The notes under the pieces are model-generated. The model was not told where the DNA came from, did no database searches, and saw only the letters and a program-made list of their open reading frames with translations. From Rapana venosa (Eukaryota; Mollusca; Gastropoda; Neogastropoda; Muricidae): DNA of 64,000 bases. The stretch is from positions 59,491,279-59,555,278 of the forward strand of contig CM054154.1 of assembly GCA_028751875.1 (NCBI GenBank), in the 5' to 3' direction. Each line of letters opens with the position of its first letter. The stretch's first letter is position 1. Positions 33,284-46,700 of the stretch are shown here, one piece after another. Position numbers and translations under genes: made by a program.

Positions 33284-34227
33284 GGGCCCTATACTTTTGG
33301 GAGGGTGATAGGGCATTGGTTTGTGAAGGGTGGGAAGTTTCGATATGAACAGGGGGGGGAAAAACTTAAAATTTGAAATTAAAAATTCTTTTTGCGTTCT
33401 TGATTTTCCCCTTTTTTGCACATAGAACCCCTTTCTTTTTTTTATTATTTTTCCTTTCCCTAAAGCGTGAAATTCTACCCAAAAGGGAAATGAACCCTTT
33501 CCCCCAAACTATTTTTTTTATATCCACCCCTCGTAAAAAGGGAAAAACCCCGTTTGGGTCTGCATAAAACCCAGTCCCCTCATTGGGAAGACATTTTTCT
33601 GGGGGGGAGGAAAACTCCCTTGGGGAACATTCAGGGTTTCATACACCTTCCTTTTTTTCAGAATTTTTTTAAAAAACAGACATACAGGGGCAACCCAAGA
33701 TAGGGGAATGGGAAAAGTTGAGGCCCAAAATTACCATTTTTGAAAAACATCTCAGGAAATTGCCTTTTTCCCATCAAAACTGCCCCCCACTACAAAAGTG
33801 AAGACTAGTCCTTTTTGCAACAAATAGCCCCTGCTTCAACCACAATTTTTGGGTGACGATTTTTTTTTAGCGTGTCTACAATCAAATTTAAAAATTGGGG
33901 GCCCCTTTTTTCAGTATTTAAATAATAAATTTAAAATCGTTTTCATCACTTTAAATTTCAAGGGGGAAAATTTCAAAACCCTTTTTTCCTTTAAAAAAAA
34001 AAACCCACAAAGAAAACTGGGGAAGGGGGAAACTTAACTAAAAAGTAAAAACGGGCCCCTTTTAAAATTTTTGGAAAGAGCACATAAAACAAAAATTCCC
34101 CACTGAAAAAGAAAAGGGGGAGAGAAAAATTTGTTAAAAATTTATAAATTTTAGAGAAAAGGGGTTAAATTTAAAAATAAAGGAATTTTTTAAAAAAGTC
34201 CCTTTACCCACCCCAACCCAAAAATGT

Positions 34228-34380
34228 ACAAAAACAGGGAAAGGAAAGAAAAAGGGGGAAAGGAGAGGAAGAAAAAGAAGGGGAAGAAGAAGAGGAGAAT
34301 ATGGAAGGGAAAAGAAGAGAAATGAAAAGGAGAGAGAAGGGGGGAAAAAGAGGGAAGAGAAAGAGGGAAAAGAAGAGATA
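34228..34380. repeat. Purine-rich tract
   Basis: AGGAAAG, GAAGAG and GGGGAAA repeats, almost pyrimidine-free on the plus strand. Confidence 0.8.
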
Positions 34381-37300
34381 TCCTGATTGGGGAAAATCTT
34401 TTGGGGGAAAAGTTTCATCGTAAAACCCCCGGGGGAAACTGATTTTTTTGGGGCTTAAGGCGGGGAAAAAAAATGGGGGAAAACATGAAAAAGGGGGTTA
34501 GTTTCTTTATGGTGAAAAGGGCTAAAAAAACTGCATGCCAAAAAGAACGCCCTTTTTTCACCAAAACCCACTTGCTGTCAGGGGTAAACCTGAAACCACT
34601 GGGGGGGCCGGTGGGGGAAAAAAACCCCAATAAAAAAAATTTCCCAATTTACATCACGTTTTAGTAAAAAACCCCCTCAAAAAAAAATGCTAAAGGGAGA
34701 AAAAATGGAAGGAGAACTTTTTAAACATTTTTTTGAAGGGGGAATCCCAAAAAACCGCCACCGAAAGGGAGGTCCAAAATTTTACCCCCAAATTCCCCGG
34801 ACAACTACATTTTAAAGCCCAATCTCAAAAGCCTTTTTCCCCAACCCCCCCCCCTGTTCACATTTGAAAGAAAAGGGCAGCCTGAAAAGGGGGAAAGGGG
34901 GAAAAAAAGGGGGGAAGGGGGGAAAAAAATTCAGGCAAGAAAAAAAAAAAGGAAAAAAAAGAAAAATCTCACATTCCCCCTTTTTGGATTTTCTTTACAG
35001 GTTCCTGGGTCACAAAAGCCTTTTGTTAAAATCTTTCTGTTTCAAATGTCCCAACAAATTTTCTTTCCTTGTAAAAGGTCTTATTTACATCCATGTTTCC
35101 CCCGTTTCAGCCAGGGACTTTTGCTTTAACAACCCCCTGAATCCCCACTGGGGCCTCTTTTCCTTTTTGTTTCTGGGTTTCCCTCCGCCCGGAATACCCC
35201 CCTCTTTACTTCGGGCCAAAAAAGCCTTTTCACTGAAACCAAAACCCGCTTCAAAACCCCATTTTTTCCTACCCAAAGAAATTTCCCCCAACCCAACGCC
35301 CTTTAAATTTTTCAACAACAAAATTTCACCCTAAGGGTTTTTTGGGCCCCCGTTTTATTTGTTTTTGGGAGTTTTGGTGTAAAAGTTGGGGGCGCTTGTT
35401 TTGGTTTTTTTCTCAAGTTCGCGTATAATTTTAAATTTTATTTTAAATTTTTTTAAAATTTATTTTAAATGAAAAAATCAACCTTCCTTTTGGTTTTTTT
35501 TTACAAAAAATTAAATAAAAAAAAATTCCCCCTTTATTAATTTTAAAATGAAACTTTTAAACCAAACGAACTTTATTAAAAAACCCCTTTGGTTAAGTTA
35601 GTCTTAAATTTAAAGTTAAAAAACATTCCATGGCGGGGCCCTTTTTTTCCCCTTCTTTTTTGGGAACCATTAATGCCCCCCCATAATTTTTTTCGGCCAA
35701 AATTTTGACCCTTTAAATCCCCCAAAACCAATTTTTAAAAACTTTACCCCCAATTTGTTCCCTTTTTTACCAAAAAAATCTTTCACCTTCCCAAAACCTT
35801 TTTTTTTTTTATTTTTTTTTGGTTTTGGGCCCTTGTGTGCCGGGAACGTCCCAAAATTTTTTAAAAAACTTGGCAAAAAGGGACCCCGTAAAAGAAAAAA
35901 GCCATTTGGTTTTCTTTTTTCAAATAACCCCAAAATAAAAATTAACCCTATTTCTTATTATTGGGAATAAATTTTTCCAACAAAGCACATTAGAAAATTG
36001 GGAAAAAATAAAAAAATTTTTAAAAGGCCCCAAAAACCCCGTTCCTAAAGGAAAAACCCCTTTCCAGGTTTTTTTTTTCCCTTTTGGGGTTTTTCGGCAA
36101 TTTCAAAATTGGGAGGTCCCACAAAACCGGCCACTTTTGGGGGAACTATTCCGCCCAGTTTTTAAAAAAATTGTCCCCAGGGTTTTGTTTTAAAAGGGGA
36201 ATCCCTTGGGGGCAAGGGGGCCCAAAAAAGAAAATTTACAAAACCAAAAACAGGGGTTAAAAGAAAAAACCAAAGTCGGGGTATTAAAAATTTTCCCCCA
36301 AAAAACCCAAAATTCAAAATTTTGGAAAAAAATCATCCCCCGCCCTGCACTTTGAAATATCCTTTTTATTTAAAAAAAACCCTCCAAGGGAAAAAACCAA
36401 ACCCCCCTCCCTTTTCCTCTTTTTCCTTTCGCTTTAACCCCTTTAAAAGACTGGGCTACGCTTCACAAAACCCTTCCTTTTTTCTTTTTTAGGGGCTTTT
36501 TGCAATTTGGCTTTTGCTGGGGCTAACACTTTCCAAACCCGCCCCAAGCAACAAAACTTGTTAAAAACTGCTTAGTTAAAAGATAAAAAATCTGCCTTAT
36601 TTCCCCATCTTTCCCCTTTTCAAAAAAAAGAATTTTAAGGAGTAAAACCTCCCCCCCTTTAAAAATCGGGAAAATCTTTTTTATCAAAAAAATCTCCTGC
36701 AAAAAATTTTCACCCGACCCCATCCCATTTCCTTTACGGGAATAAAAATTTCTTCCAAAAATTGAAATTGCAAACCAACTTTTCCCTTCCGCTCTACTTT
36801 GACTATGGTTCCTCCATCAGGAAATACCTCCCCTTCATAGGAAAAAACCCTTTCGCTTCCAAAAGGGCCCTTCATTCCTTACTTTCAAATTTTCCCCGCC
36901 CCCAAAAAAGCAAAATTTAATTTTTCTTTCCCAAAAAACTTCCCCTCTTACCTAACTTCCAACCCTTCTTTCCCCCCCCTTTCCCCCAAATTTTTTCCAA
37001 AAATTTTTAAAAAAGCAGCCCCGGGCCGCGGCTTTTTGTTTATTATCTGGTTTAATTTTTTCATTAAGCAAAAGGTTGATTTTAAATTTAACCGCCCCAA
37101 AACTTTTTTCCTTTCAAGATTTTCCCTATTTCCAAATTCCTTTCTTTTAAATTTATTATCATTTTTTAAACCAGGGGCAACGAATAAAAACAAAAAATGA
37201 AATTAAACGATTTTAATAAAAACGCTTTGCTTGGGTTTTTTCAAAATTCCCTTCAAAAACCTCTATTTTTTTTTTACTTATAAAAACCCCCGTTAAACCA

Positions 37301-37555
37301 AAATTCAGGTAAAAACAAATGAATTTTTTTTTTTTTCAAACCTTTTTTCCCTTTGGGTTCCCCACAGGACCCCCGTTGGGTTATTTTAAAACCGGGTTTT
37401 TGGCCTTTAACAACCCCAAATTTCCCAAACCCATTTTAAGTAGCCCCAAATTCCCCCGAAAAATTTTTGGGGCGATGTCTATGCCTCACTAGCCTGGGGC
37501 CCTTTTGAAAGGCAAAAAAGGGGGTTTTTAATACAAATTTCTGCATGCCTCTGTG

Positions 37556-37770
37556 CACAAGACCTCATTTTAAAAACTCATCTGGGGGACTTTTTTTAAA
37601 AGAGTGGGTTCCCAAACGGGTTTTACTCCCCCCAAAAAACATCCCCCCCCTTTAAAAACCTAGGGGACTCGGGGGTTGGGGTCAAAAATGAACTAATTCC
37701 CCCGGACCCAAAAAAATCCAAATGCAAGACTCTTTAACCACTAGACAAACCCCCCCCTGAGGCCCCCCCC
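37556..37770 (-). repeat. Possible tRNA-derived SINE, decayed
   Basis: The minus strand reads TTTGTCTAGTGGTTAAAGAG followed by TCTTGCATTTGGATT and GGGTCCGGGGG near 37690-37755. The first block resembles a tRNA A box (TAGTGGTTA...), and the second lies where an anticodon arm and B box would follow. The B box itself is not clearly preserved. A real tRNA gene is unlikely because the arms do not pair. Confidence 0.4.
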
Positions 37771-38159
37771 AACTGAAAGAACTTAATTTTAAATTAATCA
37801 TTTATAACGCATTAAAATCCCTACATCCACTAAAAAACATAAAAACCCGTCACACTTGGGTGGGAAGAAAATGAAAAAAAATTGGGGAATGGAAAAGGGC
37901 CCGGGGTGAATTATTAACAGGAGCTAAAAAACTTACCCAACATACACTTTCTATATAAAAAACCCCAATGCACTTGCCATAGATCCAGCACATATTAAAA
38001 ATGCACGCAAACACACACAAACAATTGGGATGCAGAATGTACTTGTAAAAAGGGGGGGAAGCAGGGCCAAAGGGGGTAGACACAGCTGTCACATATGTTC
38101 CCACAAACAACCATCTGCCCGCAAAAAAAACAAAAAATAATGTATAAATTTATTTTAAT
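37771..38159. other. No recognisable gene
   Basis: AT-rich; a minus-strand frame at 37850-38110 is unrecognised. Confidence 0.5.
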
Positions 38160-38395
38160 TTGCTGAATCGGGAAAGCAAAAAATCAAAGCGCTCATATTT
38201 CTTTTTTTTTTTTGGAAAAATGAAAGCGTGGTTTAAAGCGGTTTTTTAAAATTTTTTTCATCTTTCCCACCAGCAACAAAACAACTCTTTTTAACCGCGG
38301 AACAGAATTTTTTTTGTGCGCAAAAAGTTCTGCATTTTTTCACACGGGGCCCCCCCCGGTTTTTAGTCTCCCCCGAAGGGCCCTTTTACATCAGT
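38160..38395 (+). repeat. SINE-like repeat Rpt-1, copy 2
   Basis: Shares with copy 1 the order CCACCAGCAAC, CGCGGAACAG, GTGCGC, AGTTCTGCA, ACACGGGGCC, TTTAGTCTC and CCGAAGG, with homopolymer inflation. Edges approximate. Confidence 0.7.
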
Positions 38396-39404
38396 TCGAT
38401 TTTTTTTTGGGGCAAAATGGGGAAAAATTTAGGCTGGGGGAAAATTAAGAAACCCCGAACCCCACTGTTTTTTTTTTTGGGGGCCAAAGTCTTAAAACCC
38501 TCCTGCCAAACCCTTCCCAATCCCCTCTGTCACTTTGAAAATGGGCACCACACATCACAAGCAATAAAATTCTAACAAATATTTCAAAACTTTTTCAATT
38601 AATTAATCAACATCTGACCAATTTTTTTTTTTTAAAGTCCCCCCACTTTTTTACTTTAATTTCCCCCATCACATGAAATTACACACGAAAAATACAACAT
38701 CTCCTGGGGAATGGGTTTCCAAAAAAAAAAACAACAACAAAAAAACCCCCCAAATTGTTGATTTCAGAAAACACACGATCACAAAAACAAAAAACCCTAA
38801 AAAAATTTCCCGGGCCCGACGTCATTCTCTTTTGGGGTTTAAAAAATATGACAATTAAATAAAAAGATCTTTTCGTAAAAGGGATCTTGCCTACCCTATC
38901 AATTTTTAACAGGACAGAAACAGCAAACAAAAAAAAAACACAGAAATTGGAAAAAGATAAAAGTTAAAATTAAATATCCAAAATTATTTTTCACATGTCC
39001 AAACTCTTTGGGAACTGACCCACCCCTGTTTTTTCTCCTTTCCATTCCCAGCTAAGCCAAAAGGGAAATTTTTAAAAATGCCCTCGGGTTTTCCCCCTAT
39101 TAAAAGGGACTGCATTCCAAATTCGGGAAAGTCTGAACACAACACTTTTTTGGGAGCGTTATTTTGGGGTTTTTTTTTCCGGCAATAGCTTCCCAAAACC
39201 CTAACCTAACCTTTTGGGGACAAAAACGCCAAAAAAAGGGCCGGGGGTCGTGAAACCCCCACTTCCCGTGCGTTCCTACATTTGAATTTCCCCCCAGTCC
39301 TACAAATATCTTAAAAATAGAAACAACAAACCGCCCCCATACTTATCATGTAATTTCAAAAAGGGTTTTTAATGGCGGGGGTTGGGGTGTGTTTGGGGCC
39401 CCAC
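38396..39404. other. No recognisable gene
   Basis: Homopolymer-rich; nothing supported on either strand. Confidence 0.55.
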
Positions 39405-39860
39405 ACCGGTAAAAATTTGGGTCAATAGTATTTCTATAGAGGTGAGTGGGAAAAAAAATTTTGGGGTTTTTTACAGAATTTTTTTTAAACATGAAAAAAA
39501 GGGGCTGTCACTTTTTTTTTTTTGGGGTTTTTAGACTTTAAAAAATACCAGGAGTCACGAGAAAGTTGGAAATAAAAAATCAATTTAGGTTTTTTCCTGT
39601 ATTTCCCCACAGGTTTGACCCCGCGCATCTATTTCCCCCTTTAAAGGGGCTAGCAACGAACAAAAAGGGCGGAGGGGGGAGTGTTTTTCTGGAAAAAATT
39701 TAAAATAAACAAAAACCCACCAAATTTTTTCAAATTTTCCCTGATTTTGGGGTCAAGGCTATTTTTTTCACAAAAGGGTTTTTTTATTTTTTTGTTGGGG
39801 CCTTTTACTGCGAAAAAATATAAGTCAAAATAGAAAAACAAAGGGAAAATGCCCATTTTT
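39405..39860. repeat. Interspersed repeat Rpt-3, copy 1
   Basis: About 450 bases shared with 41945-42385 in the same orientation. Common landmarks in order: TTTTTTACAGA, TTTAAA with CATGAAAAAAA, GGGCTGT, GGAGTCA, CAGGTTTGACCC-like, GGGGCTA with CAAC, and GTTGGG near the end. Non-coding; class unknown. Confidence 0.65.
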
Positions 39861-41944
39861 TAAAATTTCCAGGTGGTCAGCCTGTATATATTCAGGGGCT
39901 TTTTGCAAGCGGGGGGGTTTTTTAAATCTCTGGGTTTAGTTTTTGGGGCCGTTCATTTTCTGTAAAGTAATTTTTTAAAAAATCCCCAAAAACATTGAAA
40001 ATGCTGTTTTGGGCCCCTGCTTTTTCTTTTAAATGAAAACCCCCTCTAGACTTTTTTCCCTTGCAAAAAATGTTTAATGAAGAAGTTTGAGCCCTTTCCC
40101 CTTTTGCATACCTTTCACCTCAAAATTTATATCCCGTTATTTTAAAAGGGAATTTCGTATCATGTGGGGAAAATTTTTAGGAAGATTTTTGCATTTAAAA
40201 TACAATTCATAACAATTTTAATGGGGTCGATCCCAAGGAACAACACGGGGTTATCCCTTCCCTCGTGTTGTCCTTTATCACATGCATAATTTTAGTTGGT
40301 TTATATCAAATTTTTGAGTCCCAAAAACTTCACGGGGATAAAAAAAAAATAGAATTTAAAAACCCGGAAAAAAGGGAAGGGGGGGGGGGAAGGAAATTTT
40401 TATTTAAGTCTTCTGTAAATGAAACGGGGAAAAAGTCCTTTGGATGATCTTTTTTTTTCTTTAAAAAAAAAATTGCTTTTTTATTCAATTGGGTTTTGGC
40501 CCGAAAGGTTTTTTTTTTTCCCAAAAAAATTCCCCCCCCACCTGCTCTTCCCCGCACAAATGAAAAAAGTATTTTCAGTTTTTGGCAAAAAAGAAATCAG
40601 GTGGGATCCAAAATCAGCCCGCAGGGGGGAAATTTGGGGGGGATGGGGGGATTGAAAAGAAGGGGGAAGGGGGGAAAATGAACCCTAAAAAGGGTCCCGT
40701 AAGGGGGGATGTAGGTTTTACAAAAAAATTAGGGTTAAACCCGGAATTTTATCTTTGTACACCATATGTAAATTTTGTTTAATTTTAAAGTTAAAAAATT
40801 TCCAAAGCATCACAGGGGGGGGGAAAAAACTGCAGTCTGGGGGGGAGTAACCCCCGGAAAATTAATTTGGGTGGACAAAAATAAGTTTTTGAAAATTTAA
40901 ATAAAAAAACTTTTGCTTGGGGCATTGTTTTGAGACATATTTTATAAGCCAACTGATGTTTTCCCTCAAACCCCTTATGCATGTAATTTTCAAAGTGGGG
41001 AACTTTTCATACGTCAAAATAAAATCTGAGCCAAGACAAACCACTGGGGGGGGGTTAGCCTATCAAGAAAACTTTGGGTCCTCTTTTTTTATTAAAAATG
41101 AAAAATCAATTAACCCACAAACTTAAAGTGCAGCTACTGTCAAAAAGATAACCTTTCACCCGAAAAAAAGTTTTTTTTTCTGTTTTCCAAAAATTTTTCC
41201 CAAAAAAAAATACTTTGGGAAAATTTAAAAAAAATTCCGTTATGAAAATTTTATTTGGTTTTAGAAAACTTTTAGACATGAACTGTGGAAAATTGCCCTT
41301 GCCTTTTTTTCTTCCAATATTAGCTTTTAAGAGAGTGCTTGAATCACTTTTAGAACCAAAATCTTTGGGCCTTCCCCAAGGGGGGGGAAATCCAAATTAA
41401 AAAAATTGGTATCAAAAAAAGGCTCCTTTTCCATTTTAAGTTAAAAAAAAAGACTTTTTCTTTACATAATTTTTTTTTTAAAGGTTAAAGGGGTTATACC
41501 CGACTTTTTTAAACAAATTGGATGCATTTGTCTCATTTAGTGACCAAAGACCGCAACAGTAAAAAAATTGGGCCGGGTTTTTGGGGGGAGGTTTGAAAAA
41601 AACAAAAAAAAAATACTTTTCCCCTTATTCGTACTTTTTAAAAAAAAACCAAATTTTTGTTGCCCATTTAAAAGGCTAATTGCTGGAAAAAAACTAGTCT
41701 GTATTTTACATTTCTTTGTACATTTTTGATTTCCAAAAATATATGTTTGCCATTTGTTTTAAACAGCTTTTTAATACAGCCTGGGGACATAAAGGGGTGT
41801 ATCTTCAAACAGCCATACTCAGTTTCACTGGTTGGGGAAACAATTTTGGTTAGTTGCTTGTACTCAGAAAATTTCAAAAGAATAACACAAGAGAAATATT
41901 GCCCGGAACAAAAAAATTTTCAGGGCTGAAAACAGGCCGCAAAC
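39861..41944. other. No recognisable gene
   Basis: AT-rich sequence between the two Rpt-3 copies. Several frames of 60-80 codons, none recognisable. G runs around 40380-40390 and 40805-40825. Confidence 0.55.
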
Positions 41945-42385
41945 TGGTATGAATTTTGGGGGCACATAAATCTTCTAAAAAGGGAAGTGGAAAAAAAAAA
42001 GGGTTTGGGGATTTTTACAGATTTTTTTTAAAACATAAAAAAAAAGGGCTGTGCAAATTGTTTTTTTTTTTGAGGACATAGACAATTCCCCGGGAGTCAA
42101 CCCCAGAAAGTTTGGAAAAAACCATCAAATTTGGTTTGCCTTATTCCCACAGCATTGACCCGCCCATGCTAAAATGGTAAAAAAAGGGGAGCTAAACAAC
42201 AAAAAACTGAGGGGGTACCCTGTTTTCTGAAAAAATAAAAAATTTTAAACCTACCAAAAATTTGGGTTTAAATTCACAGATTTTGTTCGAGCTAGCTTTT
42301 CACAAAAAATGGGTTTTTTTTTTCTGTTGGGTCCTTAACGGGGGTATGAAATAAGAAATCACACAGAAAAAAAAAGAAGAAAAGA
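41945..42385. repeat. Interspersed repeat Rpt-3, copy 2
   Basis: Second copy, about 2.53 kb downstream of the first. It preserves ATTTTTACAGA, GGGCTGT, GGGAGTCA, CCACAGCATTGACCC, GAGCTAAACAAC, ATTTTGTTCGAGCTAGC and TGTTGGGTCC. Confidence 0.65.
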
Positions 42386-43580
42386 AGACTTTTTTAAAAC
42401 TGGGGTCAGCCTTTGGGGGCCCAATTTTGGAGGGGGAAAAACCCAATTTTTCCCCCAAATGGGCGCCATCTTTAATTCCCAAAATGTAAAAGATCGTTTT
42501 TAAGGGGTTTTAAGGGCCCAAAAATAAACCCCGTAAAAAGGGAAACCCGCTCAAATATCGATGTAAGCGATCCTATAGTGGGTGCAATTCTGACTTTTTG
42601 GAAATTTAAGGGGAGAAAGATGGGTTGTGAAAAAACAAAATTCGAAACTTTAAATCTAACTCGCCGTTTTGAAATTTTGCCCAAAAAATTGAGGAAAAAA
42701 AACGGATTTTTAATTTTCAATGGGTTTACAACTTGATATATTTTGGAAAAAGATTGCTATTTGGGGCTTTTGTTTTGGAACGCTCGAACGGGAAAGTTAA
42801 AATGCCCTTTCATTTGTCGCAAACAAATTTCGACCGTGTTGGGAAATTTTCATGTTTTTCCCTCATCTTTCCCTCAAAAAAAAAAAAAAACGCAAACCCG
42901 TAGGGTTTTTAAAATTTTCCCTTTTGTATTTTTTTTTCGAGTTTTTTAAATTTTTAAATTTTTTCAAAATCCCTGCAAAAACCCTTTCCCAAAGCTAATT
43001 TAACCCTGCACATACAAACCGGTCAAAAGGGTTTGGGGGTTTTAATTTCATTATAATTTCCCTTTAAAAAAAACCCCCAAAAATAACAACACACAAAGCA
43101 AATAGCGTTTCTTTCTGCATTTTTCTGTTTTTTTATTTTATTAAAATCCCCTTAAACCATTTTGGGTTATTGGGTTTTTTAAATACACCCCACCACCCAG
43201 AGGCCATTTCCCCCTCCAAATTTCTTTCCCACAGGAATAACAAAATATTTTGCGCACCCACAAAGGGGTTTTAAAAATTTTCTTTCCTTTTCCCATCTTT
43301 TTACCACATGCCCTGGCCCACTCTTTTCCTCAAACTAATTTTCCAACCATTTTGCATCAAAAAAACACCTAAAAATCCAAAAAATCAACCTTCAAGTCAC
43401 TTTCTATGGGTTATTCAGTTTAAAGTCCTTGAAATTTGAAAGGGGAAGGGGCATGATTGTTTCCATTCCTCAGCCAGAGTTTCAAGGTTCCACATGGTGA
43501 GATTTTGTGTATGTGACTTTTTTTTACCCACCATTAAGGTAGCTGGATTCCGACTTCGGGATGAGTTTAAACACGACACC
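42386..43580. other. No recognisable gene
   Basis: AT-rich; texture becomes more normal from about 43430 on. Confidence 0.55.
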
Positions 43581-43740
43581 AGTGTGTGTGTGTGTGTGGG
43601 GTGCGCGCGCGCCACATGTTGTTGAGCGAGTGTGTGTGTGTGTGTGTTGACGAATGTGTGGGGTGTGCAAGTGTGTGAGTGTGTGTGTGTGACAAGTGTG
43701 GAGTGAGTATGTGTACGAGTAGTGAGTGGTGTGACAGTAG
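43581..43740. repeat. TG-rich microsatellite with a GCGCGCGC core
   Basis: Blocks of (TG)n separated by GGGGTGCGCGCGCGCC and GAGCGAG. Alternating purine-pyrimidine sequence could adopt Z-DNA. Confidence 0.85.
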
Positions 43741-46700
43741 TAGGACTATTCATTTTTTCAAACCAGAGAATTTGTTTGTTTCTTATTTTAAATGAAAGAT
43801 AATAGCAAGATCAAGAACATGCAAAATTTCAAATCATTATCTTTAACAGTTCTTTTTTTTAATATATCACTTTAAACATTTAAGACCCTATGAAAATCCA
43901 TTTCGTTATATAAAGCATTATTGGACTGCCCCCTCATGCCATATGAATCTGACATTGCTGAAACAGTTTACATTGTTTTATGTTAACTTTGAAGAAACAA
44001 AATTAAAAAATAGGAAAATAAGTCAAAAAAAAGAAAGGGAAAATTTTACATCAAAATCAGAGGACAATTCTTTAAAAAATAGCTTGCGATTTGAGCTGAA
44101 AGAGGTATTTTAGTTTTTACCCTCCTGTCAAAACCACAAAAATTGCCTAAAGTGTCTAAGATCTATATTACACCTTACTTATACTCAATGCTGTGTATTT
44201 TTTTTCTAAGGCTAAAAGTCATGCAGAGACAAACTGCAATCATCCAAAACACCCTTATGACACAATTTGTGAAAGTATATAACCATCCAAACAATTAAAA
44301 ACAAGTCCTGTCCGTAGGCATGTCCCTCATATCTCAGCTTCTACTTGACTGACAAAATAGTTCAGCTATCAAAATGTTTTTCTTCAAACAAAGAGTCTTA
44401 TTAAAGGGCATCCCAAATGATTCTGTTTATTGCTTTTCCCCCCCTGCCCCACCCCCATCCCCTTCTACCCCCCACACCTCCAAGGTAATCGTCACATCTC
44501 ACTTCTGAAATTAACAGACAGAAATGGTACACCTATCAAAATTTTGTCTCAACAATCAAAAGTTTATAAAGGGGCATTCAAGGATTCGTTTACGTTCCCT
44601 CCCCCAACACACCCCCCCCCTCCCTCAACATCTCTTCAGTACAAGGATCACGGGTGTAGTCATGTAACATCTGTGTTTTTTTCTTCTTTTTCTTTTTTTT
44701 TTTTTTTATTTTCTGGGACTCCCAGTTATCTCTGCTGGTTCCAGGAAGGTCCAGCATTTCCTCTAACTCCCCGGGGACGGGGGCTTACAAAAATGACACA
44801 AACTTTTCACTTTTTTTTGACATTTTTTCTTCCATATCACAAATTTTCAGTTTTTACCCAAAACAAATCTGCAATCAGGACGAATCTTTTGTCCCCAGGA
44901 TTTTAACCTCTCATAACTCACCGGGTAATCCATTGCCTCCAAACCTCTGCCAAAATAAATTATGTTCACTGCTAATATACTTTGCAAACGTTGGATGAAA
45001 AGATTTTTTTGGGGTTGATTTGTTAACATTTTTTTTGTAAAATTTTCATGCACACTTTCACATTTAGGTGAGTTCCCTTTCATCGTTGTTTTTTCAGTGT
45101 GTGCATATGCATAATTATGCATGCATACAATAATTGGGGAGGGTTTTTTTAGATTTTGGGTTTGGGTATGTGGGGTTTATACATAAAAATTTTTTTGACC
45201 ATTTTACAAATTTATACAGACGGATAAATCAAATAATCAAGAAACGGTTCGCTTTGTTTACCACTTTAAAAATTAAAAAATCAATTTGTTGGAAACACCC
45301 GAATTTACCCAAACTTAGCAATAAATGATCTTAATTCTTGTTTTGCCTTGTGATATTCAAACCTTCTTGCGTTGATTCAAATCGCATTTATTTTTTAAAA
45401 AACCCCATTTCAAGAAAATTTTGAAAACATTTTAAGATTAAGCATGTCATCATCTTTTAAACCCTTTAAAAGGGGCATAAGTGTGAATTTTTTTTGGGGT
45501 CCTTCACACACTGGTTTTTTTCCAAAGTGGGCGAAGACTCCCAAAAAGGGGTGAAAAAACAGGGAGGGGATGAAATTTAATTTTGCATTCCTTATCCTTA
45601 CAAAAAGGGTATAGTTTACAAGAACAAAAACATGGGGAAAGGCACGAAAAATAATCAGCAAAATAAACTTTAACTAAACTGCAATCAATACCAAATTTAG
45701 CGTGGGAAAACCCTTCAAAGTTATACAGGTTTTTTACTCAAAGGGGAATTTAAAACTTATTCTAAAATAAACTAAATGCATTGATAACCCAAAATTTTGC
45801 AAAAAGGTAAATGCCTGGTGGGGAGAATATCACTAATACCTATACCTTTTTTACTGCCCAAGGTTTAAAACCTTTCACCCCATTTTTTTTGAAAAAATCC
45901 CTCACCAGCAAAATTCATAACTAAAACTGGGATTTTGAAATTAGAAAAACCTTATACATCCATGGGGATTTTTAAGACATTAACGTTAATGACTTGTTTT
46001 TTTTTTGGGTTTTTGGTTTTTTTAAATTCCTTTGATGCCAAGTTTTTTTTCAAAAATTTTTTTTTGAAAACACATCCACCTCTCCCATTTTGGGGTTTTT
46101 TTTTTGGGTTTTTTGTTTGTTTTTTTCCCCCTCTAATACACTAAAATGAAAGTGAAAAATAAGTCAACAAAAACATAAAATACATATATGCATACAGTTG
46201 TGTTTGGTTGGTGTGGGGTTTGTGTTGTTGTGTGGGGTGTGTGTGCGGCGGGCGCTGTGTCCGCACTATTTTTATATAAATATATAATATTAATATATAT
46301 ATAAATTGGGGTTGTGTGTGTGTGTGTGTGATCAAAAAAATATAAAATTGGGACTTCGTGCACAATAAAACATTCCAAAAATTTTCCTTTTTTCTCTGTT
46401 TTGTGTGTGTTCTTGTTTTGGTTTTTTTCTAATTACTGTATTTTTGGGAAAAAAACACAACTTCTGAAAAAAGAGGAAAAAAATGCAGAACGTTTTAAAA
46501 TGCAAAAAGCAACTGGAGAACAAAAAACAAGTTTCATTTAAATTTTTTAAATTTCATTACACTTTTCAGCTTTTTATTCAGAAAAAAAAGTTTTGATCCT
46601 GAACTTGAATAAAGCATTCATATGCTTTCTAATCGCAATATAAACTATTTTCGTTTTAAAAATGCATTCTTAATGCCCACAGAAACAACAACATAAATAA

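Larger units (their letters stand above)
30071..37555. other. No recognisable gene; homopolymer-rich sequence
   Basis: The largest featureless stretch. Open frames at 30374-31021 (plus, 215 codons), 30280-30720 (minus), 32182-32919 (minus, 245 codons) and 34864-35334 (plus, 156 codons) have no recognisable domain and skewed composition. TG-rich (31978-32035), CA (33218-33283) and purine (34228-34380) tracts are present. Confidence 0.5.
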
